From Pseudomonas gingeri (GTDB taxonomy: Bacteria; Pseudomonadota; Gammaproteobacteria; Pseudomonadales; Pseudomonadaceae), in the NCBI RefSeq assembly GCF_013386165.1, contig NZ_JACAOS010000021.1:493314-557313 (forward strand): 64,000 bases of DNA, in the 5' to 3' direction. The notes under the pieces are model-generated. The model did no database searches and was not told the DNA's origin. It worked only from the letters and a program-made list of their open reading frames with translations. Of the stretch, positions 18,028 to 27,070 are shown piece by piece. The position numbers were made by a program, and so were the translations under genes. The first letter of the stretch is position 1; every line of letters begins with the position of its first letter.

Positions 18028-19119
18028 TCAGCGATAGCGTTCCAGCCAGTGGGCGTAAGGGGCCGGGAGGGTCCACGCGGACTTGTCGACACCCAGCTCC
18101 TTGGCCGCGAAGTAAGTCCAGTGCGGATCGGCCAGATGCGCTCGTCCCACCGACACCAGATCCAGTTGCCCTGCGGCCACGGCTTGCTCAGCGAGTTGTG
18201 GCGTGCCAAAACCCCAGGCCGAGGTCACCGGCAGGCCCGCTTCACGGCGCACGCGCTCAGCAATCGGGCCCATGAATGCAGGCCCCCACGGGATGTTGGC
18301 GGCAGGCGTGGTGAAGCCAACGCTTACGCTCAGTAGGTCCAGGCCGCCCGCTTTGAACTGGCGCGCCAGTTCGATGGATTCGGTCAGGGTCTGCTCATCA
18401 CGGCCGTCATATTCGATCACGCCGAAACGGGCGGTCAGAGGCAGGTGTTCCGGCCAGACTTCACGCACCGCCGCCAGCGTTTCCAACATAAACCGAGTGC
18501 GGTTTTCGAAGCTGCCGCCGTAGGCGTCGGTGCGCTGGTTGGCGTGCTCCGAGAAGAAACTCTGACCCAGGTAGCCGTGGGCAAAGTGCAATTCAATCCA
18601 CTCAAAGCCCACGTCGCGTGCGCGGCGAGCGGCGTCAACGAAGTTCTGGCGGACGCGGGCAATGTCCTCCAGGGTCATCGCCTTTGGCACCTTGGGCAAA
18701 TGTGCGCCAAAGGCGATCGCGGATGGTGCGATGGTTTGCCAGTCGCGGGCATCGCCCTCGGCAATGTGGTCGTCGCCTTCCCAAGGTCGGTTGGCGCTGG
18801 CTTTGCGGCCTGCGTGAGCGATCTGGATGCCAGGCACCGAACCGGCCGCCTTGATTGCTTTGACAGACGGAATGAACGCCTGCGCCTGTTCATCGGTCCA
18901 GATACCTGCACAACCGGGCGTGATCCGGCCCTCAGGCGCCACGGCGGTGGCTTCGACCACCACCAGGCCAGCACCGCCACGCGCCATGCTGGCGAGGTGA
19001 ACGTGGTGCCAGTCGTTGACCACGCCTTCTTCGGCCATGTATTGGCACATAGGCGGGATCGCAATCCTGTTGCGCAGTGTCACGTCTTTGAGGGTATAGG
19101 GGGTGAACAGCGCAGACAT
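18028..19119 (-). CDS. xenA: Xenobiotic reductase A (old yellow enzyme family)
   Basis: The 363 residues equal the length of Pseudomonas XenA and match it closely throughout. The N-terminal segment holds the modulating Cys (IPPMCQYM), the substrate-binding pair is His-His in HFAHGYL, and the C-terminal Trp-bearing end is APYAHWLERYR. It is an FMN, NADPH-dependent ene-reductase of the cytoplasm acting on enones, nitro compounds and nitrate esters. It is transcribed away from an ArsR gene, and its promoter overlaps a palindrome at 19156-19173. It lies between hpa genes but is not a known step of HPA degradation. Confidence 0.95.
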   Translation of the reverse strand: MSALFTPYTLKDVTLRNRIAIPPMCQYMAEEGVVNDWHHVHLASMARGGAGLVVVEATAVAPEGRITPGCAGIWTDEQAQAFIPSVKAIKAAGSVPGIQIAHAGRKASANRPWEGDDHIAEGDARDWQTIAPSAIAFGAHLPKVPKAMTLEDIARVRQNFVDAARRARDVGFEWIELHFAHGYLGQSFFSEHANQRTDAYGGSFENRTRFMLETLAAVREVWPEHLPLTARFGVIEYDGRDEQTLTESIELARQFKAGGLDLLSVSVGFTTPAANIPWGPAFMGPIAERVRREAGLPVTSAWGFGTPQLAEQAVAAGQLDLVSVGRAHLADPHWTYFAAKELGVDKSAWTLPAPYAHWLERYR

Positions 19120-19155
19120 TGGCGTACTCCTTGAGACGTTTAATAAGATTCGTTT

Positions 19156-19189
19156 GTTCGATCATATTCGAACTATGGCAATTTGTTAA
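19156..19189 (-). promoter_or_regulatory. xenA promoter overlapped by an ArsR-type palindrome
   Basis: On the minus strand, TTAACA (19189-19184) and TATGAT (19166-19161) are separated by 17 bp, a good sigma-70 promoter for xenA. The palindrome GTTCGA-TCATAT-TCGAAC at 19156-19173 covers the -10 element. The adjacent divergent ArsR gene is the obvious candidate to bind it, so repression by promoter occlusion is inferred. Confidence 0.75.
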
Positions 19190-19210
19190 AGCCTTGATAT
19201 CATTTGTGTC

Positions 19211-19531
19211 ATGCGAGCCTTCAAACACCCAGACCCCGATGACCTCATTCTCGAGCGCGTGCTGTACGCCTTGAGCGATCCTGTGCGCATGGACATCGTG
19301 CGTTATCTGTCGACGGTTGCTGAGGCAACCTGCGGAGAGCTGGACGGCGGGCGGCCCAAATCCAGCATGTCGCATCATTTTCGGGTGCTGCGCGATGCAG
19401 GCTTGGTCTACACCCACAACGTTGGCACCACGCACATGAACTCGTTGCGAAGCGAGATGCTCGATGGGCGGTTTCCGGGGTTGCTGATGGCGATTCTGGC
19501 GCAGTCGGGTGCAGGCCTGTCGCGCGATTGA
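19211..19531 (+). CDS. ArsR-family transcriptional regulator next to xenA
   Basis: This 106-residue winged-helix protein has RVLYALSDPVRMDIVRYL at the N-terminus and the recognition helix region RPKSSMSHHFRVLRDAGLV, both typical of ArsR/SmtB. No metal-binding Cys pair is seen (the only Cys is in ATCGEL), so it is likely to sense an organic or redox signal instead of a metal. Divergent from xenA with an 91-bp spacer holding a palindrome, it is probably the xenA repressor. Confidence 0.85.
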   Translation: MRAFKHPDPDDLILERVLYALSDPVRMDIVRYLSTVAEATCGELDGGRPKSSMSHHFRVLRDAGLVYTHNVGTTHMNSLRSEMLDGRFPGLLMAILAQSGAGLSRD

Positions 19532-19535
19532 GGGT

Positions 19536-19564
19536 GGATACACCGCCTGGGCGGCGGTGTATCC
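19536..19564. terminator. Perfect 12-bp hairpin between convergent arsR and gabD
   Basis: GGATACACCGCC (19536-19547) pairs exactly with GGCGGTGTATCC (19553-19564) around loop TGGGC. It starts 4 bp after the ArsR stop and lies 45 bp beyond the gabD stop on the other strand. No T-run is present, so it may end transcription in both directions only weakly. Confidence 0.6.
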
Positions 19565-19608
19565 GGTGATGCAGAGCCGTCGTCACTTCCAGCAAAAGAC
19601 TGGCTGAC

Positions 19609-21063
19609 TCACTTGATGCTTACGCACATGTACTTCAGCTCGATGTAGTCGTCGATCCCGTACTTCGAACCCTCACGGCCCAGCCCCGACTGCTTGATAC
19701 CGCCGAAAGGCGCAACCTCGGTCGAAATCAGCCCTTCGTTGACCCCAACCATGCCGTACTCCAATGCTTCGCTGACGCGCCAGGCACGGCCCAGGTCGCG
19801 GGTGTACAGGTAGGACGCCAGCCCAAACTCGGTGTCATTGGCCATGGCGATGGCTTCTTCTTCGGTTTCGAAACGGAAGATCGGCGCCAGCGGGCCAAAC
19901 GTCTCATCGCGTGCGACCAGCATGTCGGAGGTGACATCACCCAGCACAGTGGGTTGGAAGAAGTGGCCGCCCAGCGCGTGAGGTTGCCCACCGGTCAGCA
20001 GCGTGGCGCCTTTATTGAGTGCGTCGCGGATGTGTTCCTCGACCTTTTCTACGGCGTTGGCGTTGATCAGCGGCCCTTGTTGGGCGCCTTCGGTGGCCGC
20101 ATCGGCGACCTTCAGCGCCTGCACCGCCTTGACCAGTTTTGCGCTGAACGCGTCGTAGACGCTGTTTTGCACCAGCAACCGGTTGGTGCACACGCAGGTC
20201 TGCCCGGTATTACGGAATTTCGAGCCGATGGCGCCTTCGACGGCGGCGTCCAGATCGGCGTCTTCAAAGACGATGAACGGCGCGTTGCCACCTAGCTCCA
20301 GGCTGACTTTTTTGATGGTTTCGGCGCATTGGGCCATCAGCAACTTGCCAATACCGGTAGAACCGGTGAACGACAGCTTCTGTACCAGTGGGTTACCGGT
20401 CAGCTCGGCGCCAATTTCGCGCGAGCTCTTGCCCGGTACGATGTTCAGTACGCCTGCCGGAATGCCTGCGCGCTCGCCCAGTTCTGCCAGCGCCAGCGCG
20501 GACAACGGCGTTTCCGAGGCCGGCTTCAGGACCACCGTGCAACCCGCTGCCAAGGCAGGGCCCACCTTGCGCGTGATCATGGCATTGGGGAAATTCCACG
20601 GTGTGATGGCCGCGACCACGCCAATTGCCTGCTTGATCACCACCAGACGACGGCCCGCTTTGTCGTGGGGGATGACATCGCCATAGACGCGCTTGGCTTC
20701 TTCAGCGAACCACTCGATGAAGCTTGCGCCGTAAGCGATTTCACCGCGGCTTTCGGCCAGCGGTTTGCCTTGCTCCCAGCTCAGCAGGCGGGCCAGGTCT
20801 TCTTGGTTGGCCATGATCAGGTCGAACCATTTACGCAGAACGGTGCTACGTTCTTTCGCGGTTTTGCCACGCCAAGCGGGCAGGGCGGTGTGTGCCGCTG
20901 CGATGGCACGGGCTGTTTCAGCCTGGCCCATGGAGCTGACTTCGGCGATGACCTCACCGTTCGCCGGGTTGGTAACGTTGAAGCGGGCATGGTTATCCGC
21001 CTCCGCCCATTGGCCGTTGATGTAGCCTTGTTCACGCAGCAGTTTCAGGTCGTTGAGTTTCAT
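19609..21063 (-). CDS. gabD: Succinate-semialdehyde dehydrogenase (NADP+), last gene of the hpa operon
   Basis: This 484-residue aldehyde dehydrogenase closely resembles GabD. It has ITPWNFPNAMITRK, the catalytic Glu in SLELGGNAPF and the catalytic Cys in FRNTGQTCVCTNR, and ends in LKYMCVSIK. It oxidises succinate semialdehyde to succinate. HpaI, encoded 14 bp upstream, releases pyruvate and succinate semialdehyde, so the enzyme closes the pathway to the TCA cycle. Enteric hpa operons lack such a gene in line. The ribosome site before its ATG is weak (GAGA). Confidence 0.9.
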   Translation of the reverse strand: MKLNDLKLLREQGYINGQWAEADNHARFNVTNPANGEVIAEVSSMGQAETARAIAAAHTALPAWRGKTAKERSTVLRKWFDLIMANQEDLARLLSWEQGKPLAESRGEIAYGASFIEWFAEEAKRVYGDVIPHDKAGRRLVVIKQAIGVVAAITPWNFPNAMITRKVGPALAAGCTVVLKPASETPLSALALAELGERAGIPAGVLNIVPGKSSREIGAELTGNPLVQKLSFTGSTGIGKLLMAQCAETIKKVSLELGGNAPFIVFEDADLDAAVEGAIGSKFRNTGQTCVCTNRLLVQNSVYDAFSAKLVKAVQALKVADAATEGAQQGPLINANAVEKVEEHIRDALNKGATLLTGGQPHALGGHFFQPTVLGDVTSDMLVARDETFGPLAPIFRFETEEEAIAMANDTEFGLASYLYTRDLGRAWRVSEALEYGMVGVNEGLISTEVAPFGGIKQSGLGREGSKYGIDDYIELKYMCVSIK

Positions 21064-21077
21064 TGTTTTTCTCAGTC

Positions 21078-21881
21078 TCAGTACACGCCGCCGGCAGTGG
21101 TGTTGACCACCGCGGTGTCTTTGAATTTGCCGGCCAGGCTCTGTAGGCCGCGCATCAGCACGGTGGTGTCGACGCCGACGGCGACGAATGCTGCGCCCAG
21201 TTCGATGTAGCGTCGGGCGAGCTTTTCGTCGGCGCTTAGAATTCCGGCTGCCTTACCTGCTTTTTGGATGCGTGCGATGGCATCCTCGATGGCGGCTTGC
21301 ACCTCTGGATGGCCAGGGTTGCCGCGATAGCCCATTGAGGCGCTCAGGTCGGCGGGGCCGATGAATACGCCGTCGACCCCCTCGACAGCGGCAATGGCGT
21401 CCAGGTTCTCAAGCCCTTCGCGGTTCTCGATCTGCACCAAGAGGCACATTTGCGCGTCGGCCTGATCCAGGTAACCGGGGATGCTGTTCCAGCGTGACGC
21501 GCGGGCCAAGGCACTGCCGACGCCACGCACACCGCTTGGCGGGTAGTGAATGGCGCGCACTAGTTGGCGTGCCTGTTCGGCGGTTTCGACCATGGGCACC
21601 AGCAGCGTTTGCACGCCGATATCGAGCACTTGCTTGATCAGTGCCGTGTCGCCGATCACCGGGCGAATCACCGGCTGGCTGGCGTAAGGAGCGACGGCCT
21701 GGAGTTGACCGAGCATCCCGCGCAAGTCATTGGGCGCATGTTCGCCATCAATCAATAGCCAGTCGAAACCGGCGTTGGCCGCCAGCTCTGCGCAGTAGGC
21801 GTTGGCCAGGCCCAGCCACAGGCCGATCTGCGGCTCGCCGCTTTGCAGGCGTTGCTTGAAGGTGTTGATAGGCATGTTCAC
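21078..21881 (-). CDS. hpaI: 4-hydroxy-2-oxoheptane-1,7-dioate aldolase
   Basis: This 267-residue class II aldolase of the HpcH/HpaI family cleaves 4-hydroxy-2-oxoheptanedioate to pyruvate and succinate semialdehyde. The catalytic His lies in LIDGEHAPNDL, and the metal ligands are the Glu in LVQIENREGL and the Asp in VFIGPADLSASMG. I use the GTG at 21881 because GGAGG lies eight bases upstream; the ATG at 21875 would be fourteen away. It lies 15 bp after hpaH and 14 bp before gabD. Confidence 0.93.
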   Translation of the reverse strand: MNMPINTFKQRLQSGEPQIGLWLGLANAYCAELAANAGFDWLLIDGEHAPNDLRGMLGQLQAVAPYASQPVIRPVIGDTALIKQVLDIGVQTLLVPMVETAEQARQLVRAIHYPPSGVRGVGSALARASRWNSIPGYLDQADAQMCLLVQIENREGLENLDAIAAVEGVDGVFIGPADLSASMGYRGNPGHPEVQAAIEDAIARIQKAGKAAGILSADEKLARRYIELGAAFVAVGVDTTVLMRGLQSLAGKFKDTAVVNTTAGGVY

Positions 21882-21896
21882 AGAGACGTCCTCCGG

Positions 21897-22700
21897 TCAG
21901 ACGAAACGGCAGGAAATGGAACCGAGCATGTCGTAGTCGACATGGAAGGTGTCACCAGGATTGGCGGCGACAGGTCGGGTGAACGAGCCGCCCAGGATGA
22001 TTTGCCCCGGTTGCAGGGTGACGTCGTACGCCGCGAGTTTGTTGGCCAGCCACGCCACGCCTTTGGCCGGGTGATTGAGCACGGCGGCAGAGACACCGGA
22101 CTCCTCGATCACGCCGTTGCGATAGAGCACCGCCGGGACTTTGCGCAGGTCGATTTCAGTGGGGCGTACGGCACGCCCACCCATCACCACGCCAGCGTTG
22201 GCCGCGTTGTCGGAGATGGTGTCGAACACCTTGCGCGTGGCCTTGGTCTGCGGGTCCACCTGTTGAATACGGGCGTCAATGATCTCCAGCGCCGGGATCA
22301 CCCACTCGGTTGCATCAAGTACATCGAACACGGTTACGTTCGGACCTTTGAGCGGCTTGCCGAGGATGAACGCCAGTTCGACTTCGACACGCGGAACGAT
22401 GAAACGGTTAAACGGAATGTCTGTGCCATCATCGAAAAACATGTCATCGAGCAGCGCACCGAAGTCGGGCTCGGTGATGTTCGAGGAGACCTGCATGGCG
22501 CGTGAGGTCAGGCCGATCTTGTGGCCGACCAGCTTGCGGCCGTCCTTGATTTTCTGCGCGACCCAGGCGCGCTGAATGGCGTAGGCGTCCTCGATGGTGA
22601 TGTTGGGGTGATCAAGGGAGAACTGACGCACCTGTTCACGGGAGCGTTCTGCGTTGTCCAGTTGTGCGGCAGCTTGAAGGATCTGGCTTGAGTCGAACAT
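21897..22700 (-). CDS. hpaH: 2-oxo-hept-4-ene-1,7-dioate hydratase
   Basis: The 267 residues equal the enteric HpaH length. The fold is FAH-like, with acidic metal ligands in VPRVEVELAFILG and a C-terminal TFHVDYDMLGSISCRFV. It hydrates 2-oxo-hept-4-ene-1,7-dioate to the 4-hydroxy compound used by HpaI. It is the sixth pathway enzyme of the operon, 12 bp after the transporter and 15 bp before hpaI. Confidence 0.93.
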   Translation of the reverse strand: MFDSSQILQAAAQLDNAERSREQVRQFSLDHPNITIEDAYAIQRAWVAQKIKDGRKLVGHKIGLTSRAMQVSSNITEPDFGALLDDMFFDDGTDIPFNRFIVPRVEVELAFILGKPLKGPNVTVFDVLDATEWVIPALEIIDARIQQVDPQTKATRKVFDTISDNAANAGVVMGGRAVRPTEIDLRKVPAVLYRNGVIEESGVSAAVLNHPAKGVAWLANKLAAYDVTLQPGQIILGGSFTRPVAANPGDTFHVDYDMLGSISCRFV

Positions 22701-22712
22701 GGTCGGGATCTC

Positions 22713-24017
22713 TTATTGAGGATTAACGAGGGCGGCCTGGGTGCGCAGCACCAGAAAGCCGCCGAGTGCGATAAACAGGGCGAGGGCATAGAGCGCCAGG
22801 CTGGCGCTGTGCGTGGTGTCACGCATCCAGCCGATCAGATAAGGCGCCAGGAAAGACGCAATACTGCCCAGTGAGCTGATCAGGGCGATGCCCCAGGCTT
22901 GCGTGGATCGGGATAGAAACGCCGGTGGCAGCTGCCAGAACATAGGGAGGGCGGCACTGGCGCCCATCCCCGCAATGATCAGGCCGCTAAGCACCACGGT
23001 TGCGTTGCTCGGTGCGACACCTGCCAAGGCGATACCCATGGCCGACATCAGCAGTGGTATACACAGGTGCCAGCGCCGTTCGCGCTGGCGATCCGAGGAG
23101 CGACCGCAACCGATCATGAACAGGCAGCCGGCCAGGTAAGGAATCGCGCTCAGCAATCCGACCTTGCCGTCACTGCCAATGCCGGCGGCGTGAATCAGCG
23201 TGGGCATCCAGAACGCCAGGGTGTTCACGGCCAGCATCACTGCGCAGTACACCGCCACCAGCAGCCAGAACCGAGGGTCTTTGAGGATGCCGGCGTATGA
23301 GTGCTGGGGCTTGCGTTGTTCTTCCTGGCCAAATTGATCGCGCAGGTGTTGTTTCTGAGAACCGGACAGCCAGTTCACGGTTTCAAAGCTTTCGGGCAGC
23401 CACCTCAGGACGACCAGCCCCAGGAGCATCACAGGGATCCCCTCCATCAGGAACATCCACTGCCAGCCGCGCAGTCCACCGACCTGGTGCAGCAGTTCAA
23501 GGATGCCGCCAGACAAGGGCCCACCGATCACACCCGCCATCGGCACCGCAATGGCGAACAACGCGGTGATCTGCCCCCGCCGCCGGGCCGGATACCAGCG
23601 GTTGAGGAACACCAGAATGCCTGGAAAGAACCCGGCCTCTGCAACGCCGAGCAGAAAGCGCAGGGTGTAGAAGCCCCCGGCGCTGTCGACCCAGAGCATG
23701 GCGGTCGAAAGGGCTCCCCAGACCAGCATCAACGTCGCGATCCACCGGCGTGGCCCGACGCGCTCCAGCGCCATGTTGCTGGGCACGCCGAACAGCGCGT
23801 AGGCGATGAAAAACAGCCCGGCGCCGAAGCCGTAAACAGTGTCACTGAACTGCAGGTCTGCGCTCATCTGCACCTTGGCAAAACCGATGTTGATGCGGTC
23901 CAGGTGGGCGAACAGGTAACAGATCAACAGCAGCGGCATCAGCCGCCAAGTGATGAGGTGGTGAGTGTGGTCGCGTGCGACCCCTTCGGTGTGCGTGGCG
24001 GTGCTGGCTGTGCTCAT
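22713..24017 (-). CDS. hpaX: MFS transporter, probable 4-hydroxyphenylacetate permease
   Basis: This 434-residue MFS carrier belongs to the anion:cation symporter group, with LFAHLDRINIGFAKVQM in the first helix region, FFPGILVFLNRWYP in the middle and about 12 hydrophobic segments. HpaX of Escherichia coli is of this family and also lies in the hpa locus. The gene is inside the operon between hpaF and hpaH, so uptake of HPA or a close relative is the likely role. The region before the ATG is a run of A with no clear Shine-Dalgarno site. Confidence 0.82.
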   Translation of the reverse strand: MSTASTATHTEGVARDHTHHLITWRLMPLLLICYLFAHLDRINIGFAKVQMSADLQFSDTVYGFGAGLFFIAYALFGVPSNMALERVGPRRWIATLMLVWGALSTAMLWVDSAGGFYTLRFLLGVAEAGFFPGILVFLNRWYPARRRGQITALFAIAVPMAGVIGGPLSGGILELLHQVGGLRGWQWMFLMEGIPVMLLGLVVLRWLPESFETVNWLSGSQKQHLRDQFGQEEQRKPQHSYAGILKDPRFWLLVAVYCAVMLAVNTLAFWMPTLIHAAGIGSDGKVGLLSAIPYLAGCLFMIGCGRSSDRQRERRWHLCIPLLMSAMGIALAGVAPSNATVVLSGLIIAGMGASAALPMFWQLPPAFLSRSTQAWGIALISSLGSIASFLAPYLIGWMRDTTHSASLALYALALFIALGGFLVLRTQAALVNPQ

Positions 24018-24081
24018 GGTTTTGTACTTTTTTTAATGAGATAAGCGCATGGAGAAGCAGGGGCGTTGAGGCGCCCCAGCG

Positions 24082-24492
24082 TCAAACGGTCTTGTTGAAT
24101 AGCGGATGCAGCGTGCTGCGTTTGCCGTCGTAAACCTGACTATGGCTTTCGTCGATCTGCAGAGTGATGCCTACCGGGCGCTGCTCCAGAACGGCGTCCA
24201 GGTGGGCGCGCAGCGTCGCCAGCAAGCTGTCGCCCACCGCCTTGTGCACCGCAGCACTGCGGCCGCTGCCCATGCGCAGGTTGGCGTAGAGAAAACCGTA
24301 GTTGCCCTGACCATCGGCCACCGCGCTGTGGGTCGCGGGGAACGCCAGAACGCGTGTGCCACCGGTGGGGAACACCGCTTTGCCTGCCTCGTCACGTTGT
24401 TCGAGCATGGTGTCGGCCAAGGCGCGGCACAGGCCCGAGAGATCGGCTTGCTGTTCCAGATCGGGGGTGTAAAGCAGTACCAAATGAGGCAT
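24082..24492 (-). CDS. hpaF: 5-carboxymethyl-2-hydroxymuconate delta-isomerase
   Basis: From ATG 24492 the 136-residue protein begins Met-Pro-His, which exposes the catalytic N-terminal proline of the tautomerase superfamily once Met is removed. Longer in-frame starts at 24558 and 24501 would bury that proline; GGA lies nine bases before 24492. The motif LRMGSGRSAAVHKAVGDSLL follows CHMI enzymes. It isomerises 5-carboxymethyl-2-hydroxymuconate ahead of HpaG decarboxylation. The protein is somewhat longer at its C-terminus than the enteric enzyme. Confidence 0.87.
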   Translation of the reverse strand: MPHLVLLYTPDLEQQADLSGLCRALADTMLEQRDEAGKAVFPTGGTRVLAFPATHSAVADGQGNYGFLYANLRMGSGRSAAVHKAVGDSLLATLRAHLDAVLEQRPVGITLQIDESHSQVYDGKRSTLHPLFNKTV

Positions 24493-24585
24493 GTCAGTCA
24501 TTCCATGTGGTGTGCCTTCACCGCCTGAGGCGAGTGCTGCCGCATGGGCAGTATTCACCCCAGACAGGGAGTGCAGGCGCTTGAA

Positions 24586-25509
24586 TCAAAGCCGGGAAGT
24601 GGATGCAACCGCCGCTGGATTGGCGGCCTGTGAACTCGGAATGTTTGCGCCGCTTTGTGGTGTAACCGGAAACACGGCGTTGATCTGGCCGGTGCCCGAT
24701 GAGCCGAAATAAGGCGTCAACACCTCAGCTTTGCCGTCGTAGTCACTCCAGCCCAGCGCGCCAAGCAACATGGCGGTGTCATGCATAAAACCTTCGCCGT
24801 GACCCTTGGAGGCGTATTCGGGAAGCATGCCGCAGAACTCGGCCCACTCGGCGTTCTCCCACATGTTCACCACGCGGTGGTCCAGGGTTTCCAGGAACGG
24901 GCTCCACACCTTGGTGGCGAAGTCCGGCGCCTGGCCGTTCTGGGCAAAACGGTGCGACAGCGAGCCGCTGGCCAAAAACGCCACGGTGCCGTCGTAGTGA
25001 TCTTCCACGGCTTTGCGCATAGCCCAGCCCAGGCGAGCGCTGTCTGCCAGAAAGTGCGAGGTGCACAGGGCCGAGACCGAGATCACCTTGAACTCCTGAT
25101 CCTTGTTCATGTAGCGCATCGGCACCAGGGTGCCGTACTCAGGCCCCAAGGTGGTCTTGTGATGTGCCATGGTTTCAACGTTGAAACGGTTGCACTCTTC
25201 GGCCAACAGCAGCCCCAGCTCGGTGTTGCCAGGGAACTCATAAGGCATGTTGCTGATGAAGTGCGGCAGCTCGTTGCTGGTGTAAACGCCCTCGAAATGA
25301 GGCCCGCACAGCACGTGATAGTTGGCGTTGACCAACCAGTGGGTGTCGAACACCACAATGGTGTCTACTCCCAGCTCGCGGCAGCGCCGGGCGATTTCGT
25401 AATGCCCGTCGATCGCGGCTTGACGAAAGCCATGGCGCGGCCCCGGTAGCTCGGAGAGGTACATGGAAGGAACGTGCGTGATCTTGGCGGCTAATGCCAG
25501 CTTGCCCAT
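24586..25509 (-). CDS. hpaD: Homoprotocatechuate 2,3-dioxygenase, LigB-type extradiol
   Basis: It cleaves the ring of 3,4-dihydroxyphenylacetate next to its hydroxyls to give 5-carboxymethyl-2-hydroxymuconate semialdehyde. The start (LALAAKITHVPSMYLSELPG) and the segment FDTHWLVN, each with a metal-ligand His, match enteric HpaD almost letter for letter. Fe(II) is expected. At 307 residues it is about 24 longer than the enteric enzyme, the excess being a low-complexity tail after INAVFPVTP (PSSQAANPAAVASTSRL). Confidence 0.93.
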   Translation of the reverse strand: MGKLALAAKITHVPSMYLSELPGPRHGFRQAAIDGHYEIARRCRELGVDTIVVFDTHWLVNANYHVLCGPHFEGVYTSNELPHFISNMPYEFPGNTELGLLLAEECNRFNVETMAHHKTTLGPEYGTLVPMRYMNKDQEFKVISVSALCTSHFLADSARLGWAMRKAVEDHYDGTVAFLASGSLSHRFAQNGQAPDFATKVWSPFLETLDHRVVNMWENAEWAEFCGMLPEYASKGHGEGFMHDTAMLLGALGWSDYDGKAEVLTPYFGSSGTGQINAVFPVTPQSGANIPSSQAANPAAVASTSRL

Positions 25510-25574
25510 GATGAGGCTCCTTTCTTGTTGTGCGTGGCGTTCGCGCCGCAGAGGTGGCGCGAACGATGATTCGG

Positions 25575-27035
25575 TTACACGCCCCAGCGCGGGATGTGGT
25601 GGCTGCCCATGGAAATACAGACGTTCTTGATCTCGGCGAAGACTTCAAAGCTGTACTGACCGCCTTCGCGACCGGTGCCCGAGCCCTTCACACCGCCGAA
25701 TGGTTGACGCAGGTCACGCACGTTCTGACTGTTGATGAACACCATGCCGGCCTCGATGCCACGGGCCAGGCGATGCGCCTTGCCGATGTCCTGGGTCCAG
25801 ATGTACGACGCCAGGCCGTATTCGGTTTCGTTGGCCAGCTTGAGCGCTTCGGCTTCGTCTTTGAACGGGATCAGGCAGACCACCGGACCAAAGATTTCTT
25901 CTTGGGCGATGCGCATGTTGTTGTTCACGTCAGCGAACACGGTCGGCTGAATGAACTGGCCGCGGCTCAGGTGGGCCGGCAGGTTGGCCGGACGCTCAAG
26001 GCCACCGGCGAGGAGAGTGGCGCCTTCTTCCAGACCGATCTTGATGTAGCCTGTGACCTTGTCGTAGTGGGCCTGTGTGATCATCGAGCCGACTTGGGTT
26101 TTCGGGTCTTGCGGGTCGCCTACGATCAGGCGTTTGGCGCGAGCGGCGAACTCGGCAACGAACTGCGGGTAGACGCTTTCCTGAATGAAAATCCGGCTGC
26201 CGGCCGTGCAGCGTTCGCCGTTCAACGAGAAGATGGTGAACAGGGCGGCATCCAGTGCGCGCTCAAGGTCGGCGTCTTCAAAGATCAGCACCGGTGACTT
26301 GCCACCCAGCTCCATCGAGTATTTTTTCAGGCCCGCGGTCTGCATGATTTTCTTGCCGGTGGCCGTGCCGCCGGTGAACGAAATAGCACGCACGTCAGGG
26401 TGACGGACCAGCGCATCGCCAGCGGTCGCGCCATAGCCCTGAATCACGTTGAGTACGCCGTTGGGAATACCGGCTTCAACTGCCAGACGGCCCAACTCGT
26501 TGGCAGTCAATGGCGACAGTTCCGACATCTTCAGCACAGCGGTGTTACCCAGCGCCAGACACGGTGCTGTTTTCCAGGTCGCAGTCATGAACGGCACGTT
26601 CCACGGCGACACCAGGCCACAGACACCCACCGGTTGGTACAGGGTGTAGTTGAGCATCTGGTCATCGACCGGGTAGCTGTGGCCGTCCATGCGCGTGCAG
26701 ACTTCGGCGAAGAAATCGAAGTTGTGCGAGGCACGCGGGATCAGTACGTTTTTGGTCTGGTGGATCGGCAGGCCGGTGTCCATGGTTTCCAGCTCGGCCA
26801 GACGCGGCACGTTCTGCTCAATCAGCTCACCGAGTTTGCGCATCAACTTGGCGCGCTGTGCGGCCGGGGTGTTGGCCCACTTCGGGAAAGCTTCCTTGGC
26901 GGCGGCAACGGCCTGCGCGACTTCTGCGGCGCCGCCGCTGGCGACTTCGCCGATAGGCTCGCCGGTGGCCGGGTTGTAGTTGACGAATACGTCTTTGCTT
27001 TCGACTTCTCGACCGTTAATCCAGTGCTTGATCAT
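25575..27035 (-). CDS. hpaE: 5-carboxymethyl-2-hydroxymuconate semialdehyde dehydrogenase
   Basis: This 486-residue NAD+-dependent aldehyde dehydrogenase has the substrate-cofactor motif SPWNVPFMTATWK, the catalytic Glu in SMELGGKSPVLIFE and the catalytic Cys in FSLNGERCTAGSR. It oxidises the ring-cleavage semialdehyde to 5-carboxymethyl-2-hydroxymuconate. Its place between hpaG2 and hpaD is the same as in enteric operons. A GAGG site lies upstream of the ATG. Confidence 0.93.
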   Translation of the reverse strand: MIKHWINGREVESKDVFVNYNPATGEPIGEVASGGAAEVAQAVAAAKEAFPKWANTPAAQRAKLMRKLGELIEQNVPRLAELETMDTGLPIHQTKNVLIPRASHNFDFFAEVCTRMDGHSYPVDDQMLNYTLYQPVGVCGLVSPWNVPFMTATWKTAPCLALGNTAVLKMSELSPLTANELGRLAVEAGIPNGVLNVIQGYGATAGDALVRHPDVRAISFTGGTATGKKIMQTAGLKKYSMELGGKSPVLIFEDADLERALDAALFTIFSLNGERCTAGSRIFIQESVYPQFVAEFAARAKRLIVGDPQDPKTQVGSMITQAHYDKVTGYIKIGLEEGATLLAGGLERPANLPAHLSRGQFIQPTVFADVNNNMRIAQEEIFGPVVCLIPFKDEAEALKLANETEYGLASYIWTQDIGKAHRLARGIEAGMVFINSQNVRDLRQPFGGVKGSGTGREGGQYSFEVFAEIKNVCISMGSHHIPRWGV

Positions 27036-27070
27036 GGTGTTTACGCCTCTTGCTCTGCGAGTTTTTGTTC

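Noticed and set aside
18445..19134. 229-codon open frame on the + strand
   Set aside because: Antisense to xenA; xenA is certain from its length and motifs.
20329..21210. 293-codon open frame on the + strand
   Set aside because: Antisense to gabD and the 3' end of hpaI; translation is basic and motif-free.
23301..24044. 247-codon open frame on the + strand
   Set aside because: Antisense to hpaX; low-complexity His/Gln/Pro/Arg-rich translation and no ribosome site.
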